This document shows, one piece after another, positions 1 through 9,486 of a stretch of DNA of 64,000 bases. How positions within the stretch are numbered: the stretch's first letter is position 1; every line of letters begins with the position of its first letter. Both the position numbers and the translations under genes were made by a program. The DNA comes from Caldifarciminota bacterium (GTDB lineage Bacteria > Hydrothermota > UBA3072). The stretch covers positions 62,001 to 126,000 of the forward strand of contig JAFGHJ010000013.1 of assembly GCA_016930175.1 (NCBI GenBank), in the 5' to 3' direction. Below the pieces are notes generated by a model. The model made no database searches. It worked only from the letters and a program-made list of their open reading frames with translations, and was not told the origin of the DNA.

Positions 1-419
1 TCGGCAGGAATTGTACTGTTCCTTATCCATGAAACAGGATGAAAAGTCCTGAGATAGACACTGTGGTTTGGTAAGGAGAAACCGATAAGAAAATCGGCTG
101 AAAATCCAAAGTTATCTTCATCTTCTTGAGATAAATTTAAAAGAGAAGGTTCGATTATAAAAAAAGTTTTATCTATCTGTTTTATAAGGGTGCCTTCTAA
201 TATTAGTTCCCTGTAGAAAGAAGTGCCGAAGTGGGAAAATCCGATTCCGTAAGAGCCGTTTAGCCAGTCGATTTTGACCGTCTGTAGTTCCGGTATTGCG
301 TATAGATTCTGATAGGTAACAGAAAAGGAATTCTCCGGCTCCCTCGGTATATTACCGAATCCGAATTCCTCCGCCGTTCTTAAAGGAGGGAACAATGAAA
401 AAATTAATAAAAATACCAT
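1..419 (-). CDS. Envelope protein, C-terminus cut by window edge
   Basis: An open frame runs from ATG at 419 leftwards off the window with no stop (139 codons seen). The first 15 residues (MVFLLIFSLFPPLRTA) form a short signal peptide, so the protein is exported. The rest alternates hydrophobic and polar residues with many aromatics (for example GIGFSHFGTSFYREL and DFLIGFSLPNHSVYL), the look of outer-membrane beta strands. A good sigma70-type promoter lies just upstream. I do not recognise the family; a small beta-barrel or PorV/PorQ-like protein is possible but not shown. Confidence 0.7.
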   Translation of the reverse strand, partial: MVFLLIFSLFPPLRTAEEFGFGNIPREPENSFSVTYQNLYAIPELQTVKIDWLNGSYGIGFSHFGTSFYRELILEGTLIKQIDKTFFIIEPSLLNLSQEDEDNFGFSADFLIGFSLPNHSVYLRTFHPVSWIRNSTIPA

Positions 420-437
420 TCTCTACCCTATGGTTTT

Positions 438-465
438 AGTATAGAGAGAGATTTTGTAAAGTCAA
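438..465 (-). promoter_or_regulatory. Promoter of the partial envelope gene
   Basis: Read on the minus strand: TTGACT (460-465), 16-bp spacer, TATACT (438-443). The predicted start of transcription is near 431, leaving a leader of about 12 nt before the ATG at 419. Confidence 0.65.
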
Positions 466-622
466 GCTTTCCTTTATTGTAAAATGATGACTACTGGAAG
501 AGACTTGGTTAAAAGGAAATATAAAATCCTGATTAAAGACACAAAATGAGACTCTTTCGTTCTTAAAGTTTTGACCAAAAAGGACAGATAGTTTTTTACT
601 GTCGCTGTACTAGAAAAACTTT

Positions 623-2227
623 TTAGCGTTTTTCGTTATATAGAGCTTGGATCTCCTCATTAGAGAGAACTCGGTTATAGATACGAAGGTTATCAATTTC
701 CCCTGCCAGAGATTGGTCCGCCTCAATATGTAAGGTGTCTGATACGAGATCTTGTTCCTGTCCTATCATAACTCCTCCTTCTTCTATATTTAAGATTCTA
801 TTGCCTACATAAGTATTATGAGCTATACCATCAATGTAGATAGTTCCTTCACTGGCTTCTCTTACGAAAATTAAAGAGTGCCAGTCCTTATCAAAAATAG
901 TGGTATCCATCTGGAAATTTAATCTACTATCTTCAACCGAAAATTCCCATGCTTTCTTATCGCAACTGTAGAATATTAGAAACGCATTATATTGAGTTCC
1001 CCTTCTGCAGCTAATAACAGCATGTCCTTGCATACGTCCTTCTCTATGAATTGTATTAAGTTTAATAAAGAATGAAATGGTAAGATCTCCAAGACCACTA
1101 AAAACAGTACTCGGAACGGTCATATAGTCTTTGGTGTTATCTCCGATTTTTAAAACGCTATCAGCAGATGCGTTGCCCATAAGGCTTCCATGATTCCCGT
1201 TTCCGCTTCCATCGTTCGCATTTCCATTAAAAAGATATTCGGCGATGAGTCCATTATCTGGTGTATTCTCAGAGATTATCAAAGAGCAAGGTTCTGACCA
1301 TTGAGACATCTTATTTTTTGTATCAATAGCTCTGACATTTATGTTGTAAGTTCCTAAGTCACGCCATATGTGATTTGCCGAGACGGTTTCTCCGGATTCT
1401 ACGAAATTACTCCAATAAGATAGATTGCCATCTCCCCAGTCGAATTGATATGATATACTGTCTCCTTCCGGATCGGTTGTGCGCCCGTAAAATGTATATG
1501 TAGTGTTTATAGATCCGCTATCCACACCTGAAGGTGCGGGAGGTCGATCAGGAGGAAAGTTAGTATTTGTGAAAATATTTACCGGGAGAGCTTCTGACCA
1601 ATCGCTTATTTTATTTTTTGTATCAATAGCTCTGACATTTACGTTGTAAGTTCCTGTGTCTTGCCACGCGTGATTTACTGATGCTGTATCTCCGGATTCT
1701 AAGTAATCAGTCCAATAAGATAGATTGCCATCCCCCCAGTCGAACTGATACGATATCTTGTCTCCTTCCGGATCGGTTGTGCTCGAGTAAAAAGTATAAT
1801 ATGTGTGCACAAATCCGCTGTCGATTCCGGAAGGTACAGAAGGTTGGTTAGGCGGAAAATTTATACATGTGATAATATTTACCGGCAGAGCCGTTGACCA
1901 ATCGGATATATTGTCTTTTGTGTCCATAGCTCTGACATTTACGTTGTAAGTTCCCGTTTCACGCCATACGTAATTTGCCGAGACAATTTTTCCGGATTCT
2001 GTGAAATCGGTCCATTCTGATAGATTGCCGTCACCCCAGTCGAATTGATATGATATGTCGTCACCTTCAGGATCTGTCGTTGAAAATGTATAAGATAGAT
2101 AGCTGTGAGCTTCTGCTCTAGATTGTCCGGATGGAGAGGATGGGGTTGCTGGTGGACTGTTTTGAGAACAATTAGATAGAGTTACCAAAATTAATACGCA
2201 ATAAATTATTTTTAATAAATATTTCAT
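623..2227 (-). CDS. Lipoprotein with three PKD-like repeats and a LamG domain
   Basis: 534 aa. The N-terminus is a lipoprotein signal: hydrophobic stretch then TLSNC, with Cys20 as the lipidated residue. Three Ig/PKD-like repeats follow (about residues 25-320), each carrying TDPEGDxISYQFDWGDGNLS and RAxDTKxxxSxWS. Their coding DNA repeats with an exact 300-bp period (the block starting at 1321 recurs at 1621 and 1921). Residues about 325-530 form a concanavalin-like LamG domain (LIAEYLFNGNANDGSGNGNHG at the start, LRIYNRVLSNEEIQALY at the end). Such proteins are surface-exposed and often bind carbohydrate; the ligand here is unknown. It has its own promoter and a strong Shine-Dalgarno (GAGGAGG), so it is not simply the tail of the glycan operon. 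Confidence 0.88.
   Translation of the reverse strand: MKYLLKIIYCVLILVTLSNCSQNSPPATPSSPSGQSRAEAHSYLSYTFSTTDPEGDDISYQFDWGDGNLSEWTDFTESGKIVSANYVWRETGTYNVNVRAMDTKDNISDWSTALPVNIITCINFPPNQPSVPSGIDSGFVHTYYTFYSSTTDPEGDKISYQFDWGDGNLSYWTDYLESGDTASVNHAWQDTGTYNVNVRAIDTKNKISDWSEALPVNIFTNTNFPPDRPPAPSGVDSGSINTTYTFYGRTTDPEGDSISYQFDWGDGNLSYWSNFVESGETVSANHIWRDLGTYNINVRAIDTKNKMSQWSEPCSLIISENTPDNGLIAEYLFNGNANDGSGNGNHGSLMGNASADSVLKIGDNTKDYMTVPSTVFSGLGDLTISFFIKLNTIHREGRMQGHAVISCRRGTQYNAFLIFYSCDKKAWEFSVEDSRLNFQMDTTIFDKDWHSLIFVREASEGTIYIDGIAHNTYVGNRILNIEEGGVMIGQEQDLVSDTLHIEADQSLAGEIDNLRIYNRVLSNEEIQALYNEKR
1312..2110 (-). repeat. Three tandem 300-bp PKD-coding repeats
   Basis: Near-identical blocks recur at exact 300-bp steps (compare the text at 1321, 1621 and 1921, all reading into ATAGCTCTGACATTTA). 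They encode the three PKD-like repeats of the lipoprotein and must come from fairly recent duplication. Confidence 0.85.
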
Positions 2228-2249
2228 GTATACCTCCTCAGATACTATA

Positions 2250-2277
2250 ATGATAGTTTTATTTGAAAATATGTCAA
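2250..2277 (-). promoter_or_regulatory. Promoter of the PKD/LamG lipoprotein gene
   Basis: On the minus strand TTGACA (2272-2277), 16-bp spacer, TATCAT (2250-2255). A GAGGAGG ribosome-binding site sits at 2233-2239 before the ATG at 2227. Confidence 0.65.
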
Positions 2278-2307
2278 GAGGAAAAATTACCCGGCTAAAG
2301 CATATTT

Positions 2308-4722
2308 TTAAGCCTTAGCTTTGCCTTTTTTAAAAGAAAAAGCCAAAGCTGTAAGAAAGCTCAAAAAACCGATTAAACTCAGAACCGAAACAAAATTAAA
2401 TATTGCGGATTTATAGATAAAGCGAACCTCATGTTCTCCCTCAGGGACAAAGACCCCGTAGAATATGTAATCAGCCTTGTATATTTTTTCTTTTTTATTG
2501 TCTATATAGCATTTCCAGTCCGGATGATAATTCTCCCTGTAGATAAGAAATGCCGGTTTGTCGGTTTTTACATCTACTACTCTTTCGTTAGCGATATTTT
2601 TGACTATTTCAACCTCGCCTTGTCCTTTTGATACAGGGATTTCTACTTTTTCCTCTAAAAGTACAACATCTCCTGTTTTTAATTCGTTGGATAGAATTTT
2701 ACTTAGTACCTCCGGAGAGCTATCCATTATTATATAATTATACATCAAAGAAGCGCGTGGGAGGAAGTTTTTGTTTTGTAAAACCTGGTATTGGCGGCCC
2801 ACAAAAGCAACCTCGAAGTTAGAATAAAAATTATTGTATTCTTCAATCAAAGTTCTAATACGCGCATCATATCCGGACAGATCTTCCGGCAGGCGGGGAC
2901 CTATTATATATTTAACATTCAGCATAGACAAAAGATGTGGATATTTAAGAAGATTCTCAGGATTAAACATAGCGCTCTTACCTGCTCCGATGAATTCTTG
3001 ATATCTTGCGGGTGGGTTTGGTGCATAGCCGCCTAAATTTTCGATATTATGATATTGGAGATATCGATCACGACTCTTGCCTTCGTAATTAAAAGGAAAA
3101 ACCCTGAACAATCCTTTATCCTGTTTTACGAAACTGGTAACATCATCAGCTGCGAAATATCGTTTCGGCATTTCCACAGAAGACAGATATTTTTTGTCGA
3201 TGGACCACTGATCTATGATTAAAATCAAAGCCAATATCGGAATAAGCATTCGATAGTCAAATTTTTTATCTAGAAGCAAATAAATCAATAATCCGTTTAC
3301 TATAAACAGAAAAGATGAAAGCCATAAACTTTTTTTGAGACTGGAAAAGTTCATACTCATAATGTAGATTTTTTGTTGGATATTTTCTCTTGGGATGATT
3401 CCGGACCAATTACTGGCAAAATGACTTTTCATCCAGTTTAGAATGCTTTGGTCTCCGAGATTTACAATTAAGGCAAAGAGCAAAACCATTCCGGTTAATA
3501 CACCAAGATATATAAATGCATTTTTCTTTTCTTCCTCTTGTTTTTTTCCTTTAAGAGTTAAAAGAAATTCCGTTCCGAAGCCGGATAATACACAGATACC
3601 AAAAGTAGTGAGGAAAAAAAACATATTAGGGGCTCTGAATTTTTTAGCCATGGGAAGTAGATAATAATATATCCTGAAGAAAGGTGTATTTTTGCCTAAG
3701 GCGAAGATAAGTGTTATAGCAGTAAATAGTGCGAAAAACTTAACTAATTTTTTATTCTCTTTGTAGAAGAACGAAAATCCCATTAGGATTATTGGTAGAA
3801 TACCTAAGTAGCTTGAGTCCAACCTAAAATAATTTTCTCCCCAGTAATTTTCGAGAATACCGGAAAAGTGGGGAAAGATCAAATTGAATAGCTCTGAAGT
3901 TGGAAAAGACCAGGATGTTGTATATTCGTAACCTTTACTTGCACCTCTCACTCCGTAACTTAAAGCGAGAATCGGGGGAAGAACACTGATGGAAACGATA
4001 AGGAATAAAACAAAAAATCCCACCGCCGATCCGTAAAGCACTTTAAGTTTTTCTCTATTATCGGATTTTTTTCTTTGCCATACAAGCTCTAATATAAAGT
4101 ATATCAAAACAGCAATCATTCCCCAGTAACATAACTGAGGCTGTCCGGCAAGCATTATTAAACCGGTTACCCCGCCAAATATTGCAAAATCGATAATCTT
4201 TTTTGAGTTTATCGCTCTATGAATTAAGAAAAAAGCCCAGGGAAGCATCATTCCGGCTATCGTCCTGCTCAAGTGTCCTCCGTGGGTTGTCGATATAAGC
4301 TGTCCCGCAAACATGAATGCTAAAGCACCTATAAGTGAGGATAATGGAGAAAGCTTGTAGCCTCTTAATAAAAACCACATCCCAAGTCCGGCAAGAAATA
4401 TATGAATTAGGTATAGAATAGTCCAACCAAGATGAACGGGAAATATAAATTGTAAAATATTCAAAGGATAAACCAGACCTCCCGCTCCGGTGGTTGCTGC
4501 TGTCGGGTGTCCCGAGAAACTGAAGTTGTCCCACAATGGTAATGTTTTAAAGTCTTTAACGTAACTTACCCATGTAAGACGGCTTGGATAAATCGAGAGC
4601 AGCCAGTCCGAACCGTACATCATCTTTGCAGAAGTGAGTAAGTTCCAAAAATATATTAATGACAAAGTAAACAGGAGAAAAATTATAATACTTTTTCTTT
4701 CATATAAAGGTATCTTAGACAT
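2308..4722 (-). CDS. YfhO-like multispanning membrane protein
   Basis: 804 aa from the ATG at 4722, chosen because GGAGG (4728-4732) lies 5 nt ahead of it; a TTG at 4734 would add only four residues. About 12 hydrophobic helices fill residues 10-500, with long loops, a soluble part around 505-770 and a final helix near 775-800. The early loop (GSDWLLSIYPSRLTWVSYVK) and the Arg-rich, Tyr-rich periplasmic part (RVFPFNYEGKSRDRYLQYHN) fit the YfhO family (DUF/PF09586), GT-C-like proteins linked to glycosylation of lipoteichoic acid or other surface polymers. It is the last gene of the minus-strand glycan operon, 12 nt after its neighbour. The sugar donor and acceptor cannot be read from the sequence. 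Confidence 0.8.
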   Translation of the reverse strand: MSKIPLYERKSIIIFLLFTLSLIYFWNLLTSAKMMYGSDWLLSIYPSRLTWVSYVKDFKTLPLWDNFSFSGHPTAATTGAGGLVYPLNILQFIFPVHLGWTILYLIHIFLAGLGMWFLLRGYKLSPLSSLIGALAFMFAGQLISTTHGGHLSRTIAGMMLPWAFFLIHRAINSKKIIDFAIFGGVTGLIMLAGQPQLCYWGMIAVLIYFILELVWQRKKSDNREKLKVLYGSAVGFFVLFLIVSISVLPPILALSYGVRGASKGYEYTTSWSFPTSELFNLIFPHFSGILENYWGENYFRLDSSYLGILPIILMGFSFFYKENKKLVKFFALFTAITLIFALGKNTPFFRIYYYLLPMAKKFRAPNMFFFLTTFGICVLSGFGTEFLLTLKGKKQEEEKKNAFIYLGVLTGMVLLFALIVNLGDQSILNWMKSHFASNWSGIIPRENIQQKIYIMSMNFSSLKKSLWLSSFLFIVNGLLIYLLLDKKFDYRMLIPILALILIIDQWSIDKKYLSSVEMPKRYFAADDVTSFVKQDKGLFRVFPFNYEGKSRDRYLQYHNIENLGGYAPNPPARYQEFIGAGKSAMFNPENLLKYPHLLSMLNVKYIIGPRLPEDLSGYDARIRTLIEEYNNFYSNFEVAFVGRQYQVLQNKNFLPRASLMYNYIIMDSSPEVLSKILSNELKTGDVVLLEEKVEIPVSKGQGEVEIVKNIANERVVDVKTDKPAFLIYRENYHPDWKCYIDNKKEKIYKADYIFYGVFVPEGEHEVRFIYKSAIFNFVSVLSLIGFLSFLTALAFSFKKGKAKA

Positions 4723-4734
4723 TTTAACCTCCAA

Positions 4735-5727
4735 TTAATCGTCAGTGTTTTTTGAGCCTATATGTTTTATATTCAATCCAAGTGATAAAATTTTTCTTAT
4801 TATAAATATCCCTGAAATTCCCCCCAGGAGTAAAAAACCAACAGTTGAAAGAGCTCTCTGGAGTAGAGTCACGGTTACTCCTTCCGCAAACCCAATTTTT
4901 GTGATTTGCGAAACAAAACCAACAAGAGATTCTCTAATACCCAGATTGCCGGGTGTGAGTTTGAAGAAGTAACTCATCTGACAGGCAATGCCGGCAAAAA
5001 AGGCATCAGGAAAGTCGATTTCAAAACCCAATATGCTATAAGAAGAAAACATCCAGAAGGCAAACAAAACTGAACCCAATATTTCTAAGGAAGCTAGTTT
5101 CATAAGTAAAACGGGATTTGAGCGCAGCTTTTCCCAGCTTTCGATCATATTGTTTATTTTCTTTATAATCCACTTCTTACTGGAGAATTTCTTATTAGGT
5201 AGAAAAGCAAAGAAAATAGCCAGAGCAGCCATTCCTCCCATTATATACCACATATTGAGATTCCAGATATTTTTTCGTAAACCAACATAGAGTAATACGA
5301 CCATACCTTCTAAGCTCAATGTCAAAGCAAGAAGGATAGAGTTTCCGTAAATTATACTCGCGAAACTCGATATAGGAAGCTTATATTTTTTCTTTAAATA
5401 AGCAGCGCTGAAAATGAAATCTCCGCGGGCAGGGATGACAAGACTCAACATATTCGTAAAAAGATACAACCCATACCAATCAAGAAATTTCAGCCTGACT
5501 CCGAAAGAAGCAGCCATTATTTTTCGAGTGTAACTTCGAGAGAATGATAATAAAATCCAGATAAAAATCAATAACAAAAGGTCTTTTAAATTAATTTTCA
5601 AAAGTCCGGACAGTATTTCTCTCTTGTTACGCATATAAAAGAAAAGCATGGCTATAATTATTAAAGTGAACAGCCAGATAGAAATTCTGAAGAGGTTTTT
5701 TGCTTTATAATTAGTAGTATTTTTCAT
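4735..5727 (-). CDS. Flippase-like integral membrane protein (LPG synthase TM/AglD type)
   Basis: 330 aa from the ATG at 5727, which overlaps the stop of the upstream gene (ATGA); a longer frame to 5814 lies inside that gene and is less likely. About eight transmembrane helices. The segment PARGDFIFSAAYLKKKYKLPISSFASIIYGNS and the later FFKLTPGNLGIRESLVGF are the two signatures of the lysylphosphatidylglycerol-synthase transmembrane (UPF0104) superfamily, members of which sit in glycan clusters and are thought to move or modify lipid-linked intermediates. Role in lipid-linked sugar handling is inferred from family and from the operon. Confidence 0.8.
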   Translation of the reverse strand: MKNTTNYKAKNLFRISIWLFTLIIIAMLFFYMRNKREILSGLLKINLKDLLLLIFIWILLSFSRSYTRKIMAASFGVRLKFLDWYGLYLFTNMLSLVIPARGDFIFSAAYLKKKYKLPISSFASIIYGNSILLALTLSLEGMVVLLYVGLRKNIWNLNMWYIMGGMAALAIFFAFLPNKKFSSKKWIIKKINNMIESWEKLRSNPVLLMKLASLEILGSVLFAFWMFSSYSILGFEIDFPDAFFAGIACQMSYFFKLTPGNLGIRESLVGFVSQITKIGFAEGVTVTLLQRALSTVGFLLLGGISGIFIIRKILSLGLNIKHIGSKNTDD

Positions 5728-8411
5728 AAATCTAATTTTCTTAGAAGAGTACGTTTTACGAGGAATATTGCTTCGAGAGGTAGAAGAAAATATTTGAAGG
5801 GACTTCTCTTGCAAACGCTATTATAACTTAATTCAAGAATCGCTGTCAGGGTTCCTCTTTCAGGATTCACATTTTTATATGGGTTAGAGGAATATTTTGG
5901 TGGGTGTAATCCCAAAATCCTGCAGGCTTTAACATAAGCATTTATCTTATTTTTGTATCTTAGCGCTGTCTTTTGAGAGCGGCGAACAGCTTCTTCGTTT
6001 ATATCTTCTAATTCCTGTAAGTTTGAAGCAATCATTGAATTGAAAGCTTTTTCACCTCTTCTTGTTCTTACGATTACTATGGTCGAACCCTCCGGATGAT
6101 TCTTAATTACTTCGGGCAACCACGCATCTCCGAATGATATATCGGCAAGTTCTGCCGTTTCATCGCAGCAGAGCAGACATCGTCTTGGCGTAAAGAAATT
6201 ATGGAAGCCGAAGGTGGCTTCTGCCCGCAGAAGATCGAATAAGCTTCCGCTCCTCCGGTCTATACTTTTTTTGCTTCCGTCTTCTAATGAAATAAGTAAA
6301 TCTCCCAGCCCGCTTCCTCCTCTGTAATCAAGGCTTTTAACTTTTTTTAAATCTATACCTCTGCTTTCGAGAAGGTATCTCGTAGCCTCAAAATTTTTTG
6401 TGTTTCCGCAGAATAGACCTAAAACAAGAGTAATGCGTTTTTTCAGAGAAGGGAAATACTCAAACATCTTTCTGAGGCCATGAATATGACACGGAAGACC
6501 TACGAAAGCATAGTTTCCATTTTTTTCTTTTATTAATTCTTTTAATATTTCGCAAAGGGATACAGGGCAGTAACAGCTCGTGGCTGAATTTAACAGTTCT
6601 TTTTCGCTTCTGACAATTCTGGCTTTAGGGTAAAAAGGATTATTACCTGGAAGAACAACCACACATCCGTCTATACTTTTATTTTTCATTTCCCAGCGTA
6701 TTAGATCGGTAATAGTCCCACCTGAAGATCTTTCGATTAAGAACCTTTTATCTCTGGCTCTAGAAAGAAAGAGATGCCGGTAAGCTCCGAAAGCTGAAGT
6801 TTTACAATCTTTGTCGAAGATGTCATCTGTAAGTTTTTCGAAATCGACTTCGTTTCCTGGGCAGACATCGACGCATATCCCACAGAAATTGCATTTTCTA
6901 AAGTCGATAGACGCGACTAACTCTCCCAATTTATTTTCAAACATACTTATAGCATCGACAGGGCAGGAGGAAACGCAACTGCCGCACCCTACACAAAGAC
7001 CTCTTTTGACCACATCATTAACAGTTATTGGTTTTTTCTTATGAGTATTGACGAAATCAGCTATTATCCTGGCATTGTCTTTCGATAATTTTTTTATTTC
7101 AGTTAATTTAGACTCTATTTCTTTGCTGATTTTTTTTCGTTCTCTCCATAAGCGGTCAATTCCGGACAATAAGAAATGCTCGTTAAGTTTGTCATAACCT
7201 AAGGCAAATCTTTCCTGTTCAAGCATTTTCATCATCTCTTTGTATTTATGACTCCAGGAGACTGCAAGTGTCGGAATGTTTTGAGAAATTGAAGCCACAA
7301 CGAAATGAAAACGGGAACCAAAAGCGACTTCCGATTTGCCTATGATACCTTTTAATATTCTGGATGAAAACTTACCTTCAAGTATCTTAATTCTATCGGG
7401 GTTGCTGGACATTTTTTTAATTTTTCTGCAAATTTCCAGATCATCTAGAGGAGATTGTCTTACTGCTCTTGAGTGCGGTATCAGAAGAGTGTCGCAGTCT
7501 GATATTTTTATGAGTTTATCAATAGCTTTAGCCATCATTTGTGAGTATGGACTTTTCTCTGCACCGGAAATTGCTTTTTTATGTTTGAGATATCCGGCTC
7601 CAAATAGGGAACTCGAAAAATAAAAAAATCTTCCCTGCAGGAAGCGCATTTCTTTTCTTATAACTTTTTCTTCCATCTTCTCTTCGAGGACCCAGCTGGG
7701 GCCGACAGCACAGAAAGAAGCACCTTTTTTCATACCAGCATTGTCAAGTGCTTTACGGATTTCGCGGTCGGGAGCTGGTTTTAGATTAAAAGCGATATCA
7801 GGCAACTGGTAAAATTTCTTACCTGGAAGTAGTTCTCTTACAAATTTTGCGCTTTCATCTCCCCTCAGGATTAAAACCCTTGTCCTTGCAAGAAATAAAC
7901 GGGAGGCAAGTCTGACAAGGGGATTTTTGAATGGACCGACAGCCTGACATGCTTTAATCCATGGCAAACCGGTAGCTAAGGCTGGTATTAGCCAGAGTAC
8001 ATTTATTAATAGAGCGGAAAGCGGGCGATTATCGGAAAAGGAAATACCGGAAATGTCGATTAGTACATCATTGTTTACGTAAGCGGAAAAGGTGGAATTA
8101 AGTAACCATCCTCTGGGTAAATCAAATAATCTCAGAAGCCCATAGAAGATGGAAAAGGGAACTCCTTTAATAAGCTGAACTTTACTTGTAAAGGGGATCA
8201 TTTTCCATCCTTCAATACGGCATTGTCCTTTTTCATCAGAGGGATATTTGGCGAGTTGTGTTACTATAACTCTGTCTGCACCTAAAATTTCTTTAATTTC
8301 ATCAATAAGAGTTACACTCATAGCCTGAGCACCCATATTGCCTGCAAGCGGGGCTCCGCAAAGAAGAATCTTTAATTTGTTGTTGCGCAATTTGCTTAAT
8401 TTCTCAGGCAT
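5724..8411 (-). CDS. Polysaccharide pyruvyl transferase fused to ferredoxin/FrhB domain
   Basis: 895 aa, two usually separate proteins in one frame. Residues about 10-450 match polysaccharide pyruvyl transferase (CsaB/PF04230): LLCGAPLAGNMGAQAM near the start, ILRGDESAKFVREL, LLIPHSRA and AFGSRFHFVVASIS. Then two 4Fe-4S clusters, CVGCGSCVSSCP (from about 473) and CNFCGICVDVCP (from about 507), and residues about 540-800 match the coenzyme F420 hydrogenase/dehydrogenase beta-subunit family (GLPCHIHGLRKMFE, FCGNTKN, GDAWLPE). The transferase half would add a ketal pyruvate to a surface sugar; the FrhB half is a flavo-iron-sulfur redox module whose substrate is unknown. No stop or frameshift separates the halves. 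Overlaps both neighbours, so it is translationally coupled within the operon. Confidence 0.88.
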   Translation of the reverse strand: MPEKLSKLRNNKLKILLCGAPLAGNMGAQAMSVTLIDEIKEILGADRVIVTQLAKYPSDEKGQCRIEGWKMIPFTSKVQLIKGVPFSIFYGLLRLFDLPRGWLLNSTFSAYVNNDVLIDISGISFSDNRPLSALLINVLWLIPALATGLPWIKACQAVGPFKNPLVRLASRLFLARTRVLILRGDESAKFVRELLPGKKFYQLPDIAFNLKPAPDREIRKALDNAGMKKGASFCAVGPSWVLEEKMEEKVIRKEMRFLQGRFFYFSSSLFGAGYLKHKKAISGAEKSPYSQMMAKAIDKLIKISDCDTLLIPHSRAVRQSPLDDLEICRKIKKMSSNPDRIKILEGKFSSRILKGIIGKSEVAFGSRFHFVVASISQNIPTLAVSWSHKYKEMMKMLEQERFALGYDKLNEHFLLSGIDRLWRERKKISKEIESKLTEIKKLSKDNARIIADFVNTHKKKPITVNDVVKRGLCVGCGSCVSSCPVDAISMFENKLGELVASIDFRKCNFCGICVDVCPGNEVDFEKLTDDIFDKDCKTSAFGAYRHLFLSRARDKRFLIERSSGGTITDLIRWEMKNKSIDGCVVVLPGNNPFYPKARIVRSEKELLNSATSCYCPVSLCEILKELIKEKNGNYAFVGLPCHIHGLRKMFEYFPSLKKRITLVLGLFCGNTKNFEATRYLLESRGIDLKKVKSLDYRGGSGLGDLLISLEDGSKKSIDRRSGSLFDLLRAEATFGFHNFFTPRRCLLCCDETAELADISFGDAWLPEVIKNHPEGSTIVIVRTRRGEKAFNSMIASNLQELEDINEEAVRRSQKTALRYKNKINAYVKACRILGLHPPKYSSNPYKNVNPERGTLTAILELSYNSVCKRSPFKYFLLPLEAIFLVKRTLLRKLDL

Positions 8412-9486
8412 TTATTGTCGATTTGTTTGTGGTTTTTAATCTTTTTTTAAAATTTAATACAAAATCAAGCATCCAATCTGTCATGTCAATTTTATCTTCA
8501 AGCATTTTTTTTCTTTTCTTCTGCCATATTTCTTTTAGATCCTGTTTGTTCAACAGTTCTTTGATTTTATCAAACATTATTTCTTTTTCTTCTGGTCTAT
8601 AATTATAGATGAGGCCATATTTTTCATCTAATTCGTCCAGATAAGGAACCTTATCCGGAAATCCCACATAGGTATTGTTTCGAAAAGACGGCGTACCAAG
8701 AACTCCCGCTTCTGCTATAACGGTTTGAGAGTCTCCTATACACATGGTTGCGTAGTTCAGAACATCGAGAAGCTTATAAGGAGGTACTTTAATTCTAAAC
8801 TTGTCCATATTATCGGGAAGTTTTACTTCCGCATTAATGAAAACTTTCCCGTAATCAGAAAGTAACTCGATTAGTTGATATCCCACATTGCTGGGTATGC
8901 CGCTTTCTCTTATATCGTGACTTGCTTTAAATGAGACAAATCTTAAGATAAAAAATTTCTCTTCTTTTTTTACTTTTAAAACTTTAAGTATGCCCGTGTC
9001 GGGAACAAATCTCTTAGGATGTAAATAAGCTAGTTCCTGATAACTCGGATAAGTAATGTGTTTTCTGCCAAGATTGGTTTTAAAACAGTCCGGAGTACAA
9101 ATCGCGTCCATAAAAGGGTAGGCGATTTTTGATAATTTTTTTAAGTCCTGATTATCCTCTCCGAAATAAACGGCTGGCACTTTTTTTATTTTACCAATAT
9201 GGGAGATGCAAACGGAAGTTCCGATCATCAAATCTGGTTTAAAATTATTGACCACCCTTAGTAGTTTTATATCTCTTTCAATCAGTTCCACACCCAGACC
9301 TAAAATACCTTTCTGGGCTCTTGAAAGCATTCTGTAATTACAACTATAATAATCTAAAAGAGTTTTTAGAACATCTCTGGTTCTTGCAGTCCATAGAACT
9401 TTGTGGCCGAGTTTTTCCAATTCATTCGATAAATTTCTGAAAAGATGTACATGAGCGGGATGATTAACATCGATCAGCAGTCTCAT
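8404..9486 (-). CDS. DUF354 glycosyltransferase-like protein
   Basis: 360 aa from ATG at 9486 (MRLLIDVNHPAHVHLF), the conserved start of DUF354 proteins; a TTG start nine codons upstream is possible but adds a non-conserved stretch. The family has the GT-B/UDP-GlcNAc 2-epimerase fold. Visible family features are HPAHVHLFRNLSNELEKLGHKV, a central GTSVCISHIGK, and GDSQTVIAEAGVLGTPSFRNN near residue 260, the likely nucleotide-sugar site. First gene of the operon, overlapping the next by 8 nt, with its own promoter divergent from the M16 peptidase. Probably a cytoplasmic sugar-processing enzyme for a surface glycan; the exact reaction is unknown. Confidence 0.8.
   Translation of the reverse strand: MRLLIDVNHPAHVHLFRNLSNELEKLGHKVLWTARTRDVLKTLLDYYSCNYRMLSRAQKGILGLGVELIERDIKLLRVVNNFKPDLMIGTSVCISHIGKIKKVPAVYFGEDNQDLKKLSKIAYPFMDAICTPDCFKTNLGRKHITYPSYQELAYLHPKRFVPDTGILKVLKVKKEEKFFILRFVSFKASHDIRESGIPSNVGYQLIELLSDYGKVFINAEVKLPDNMDKFRIKVPPYKLLDVLNYATMCIGDSQTVIAEAGVLGTPSFRNNTYVGFPDKVPYLDELDEKYGLIYNYRPEEKEIMFDKIKELLNKQDLKEIWQKKRKKMLEDKIDMTDWMLDFVLNFKKRLKTTNKSTINA

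Noticed and set aside
5728-5814. Longer start of the flippase-like protein (359 aa)
   Set aside because: The extra 29 residues lie inside the preceding gene and lack conservation; the ATG at 5727 forms the usual ATGA overlap.
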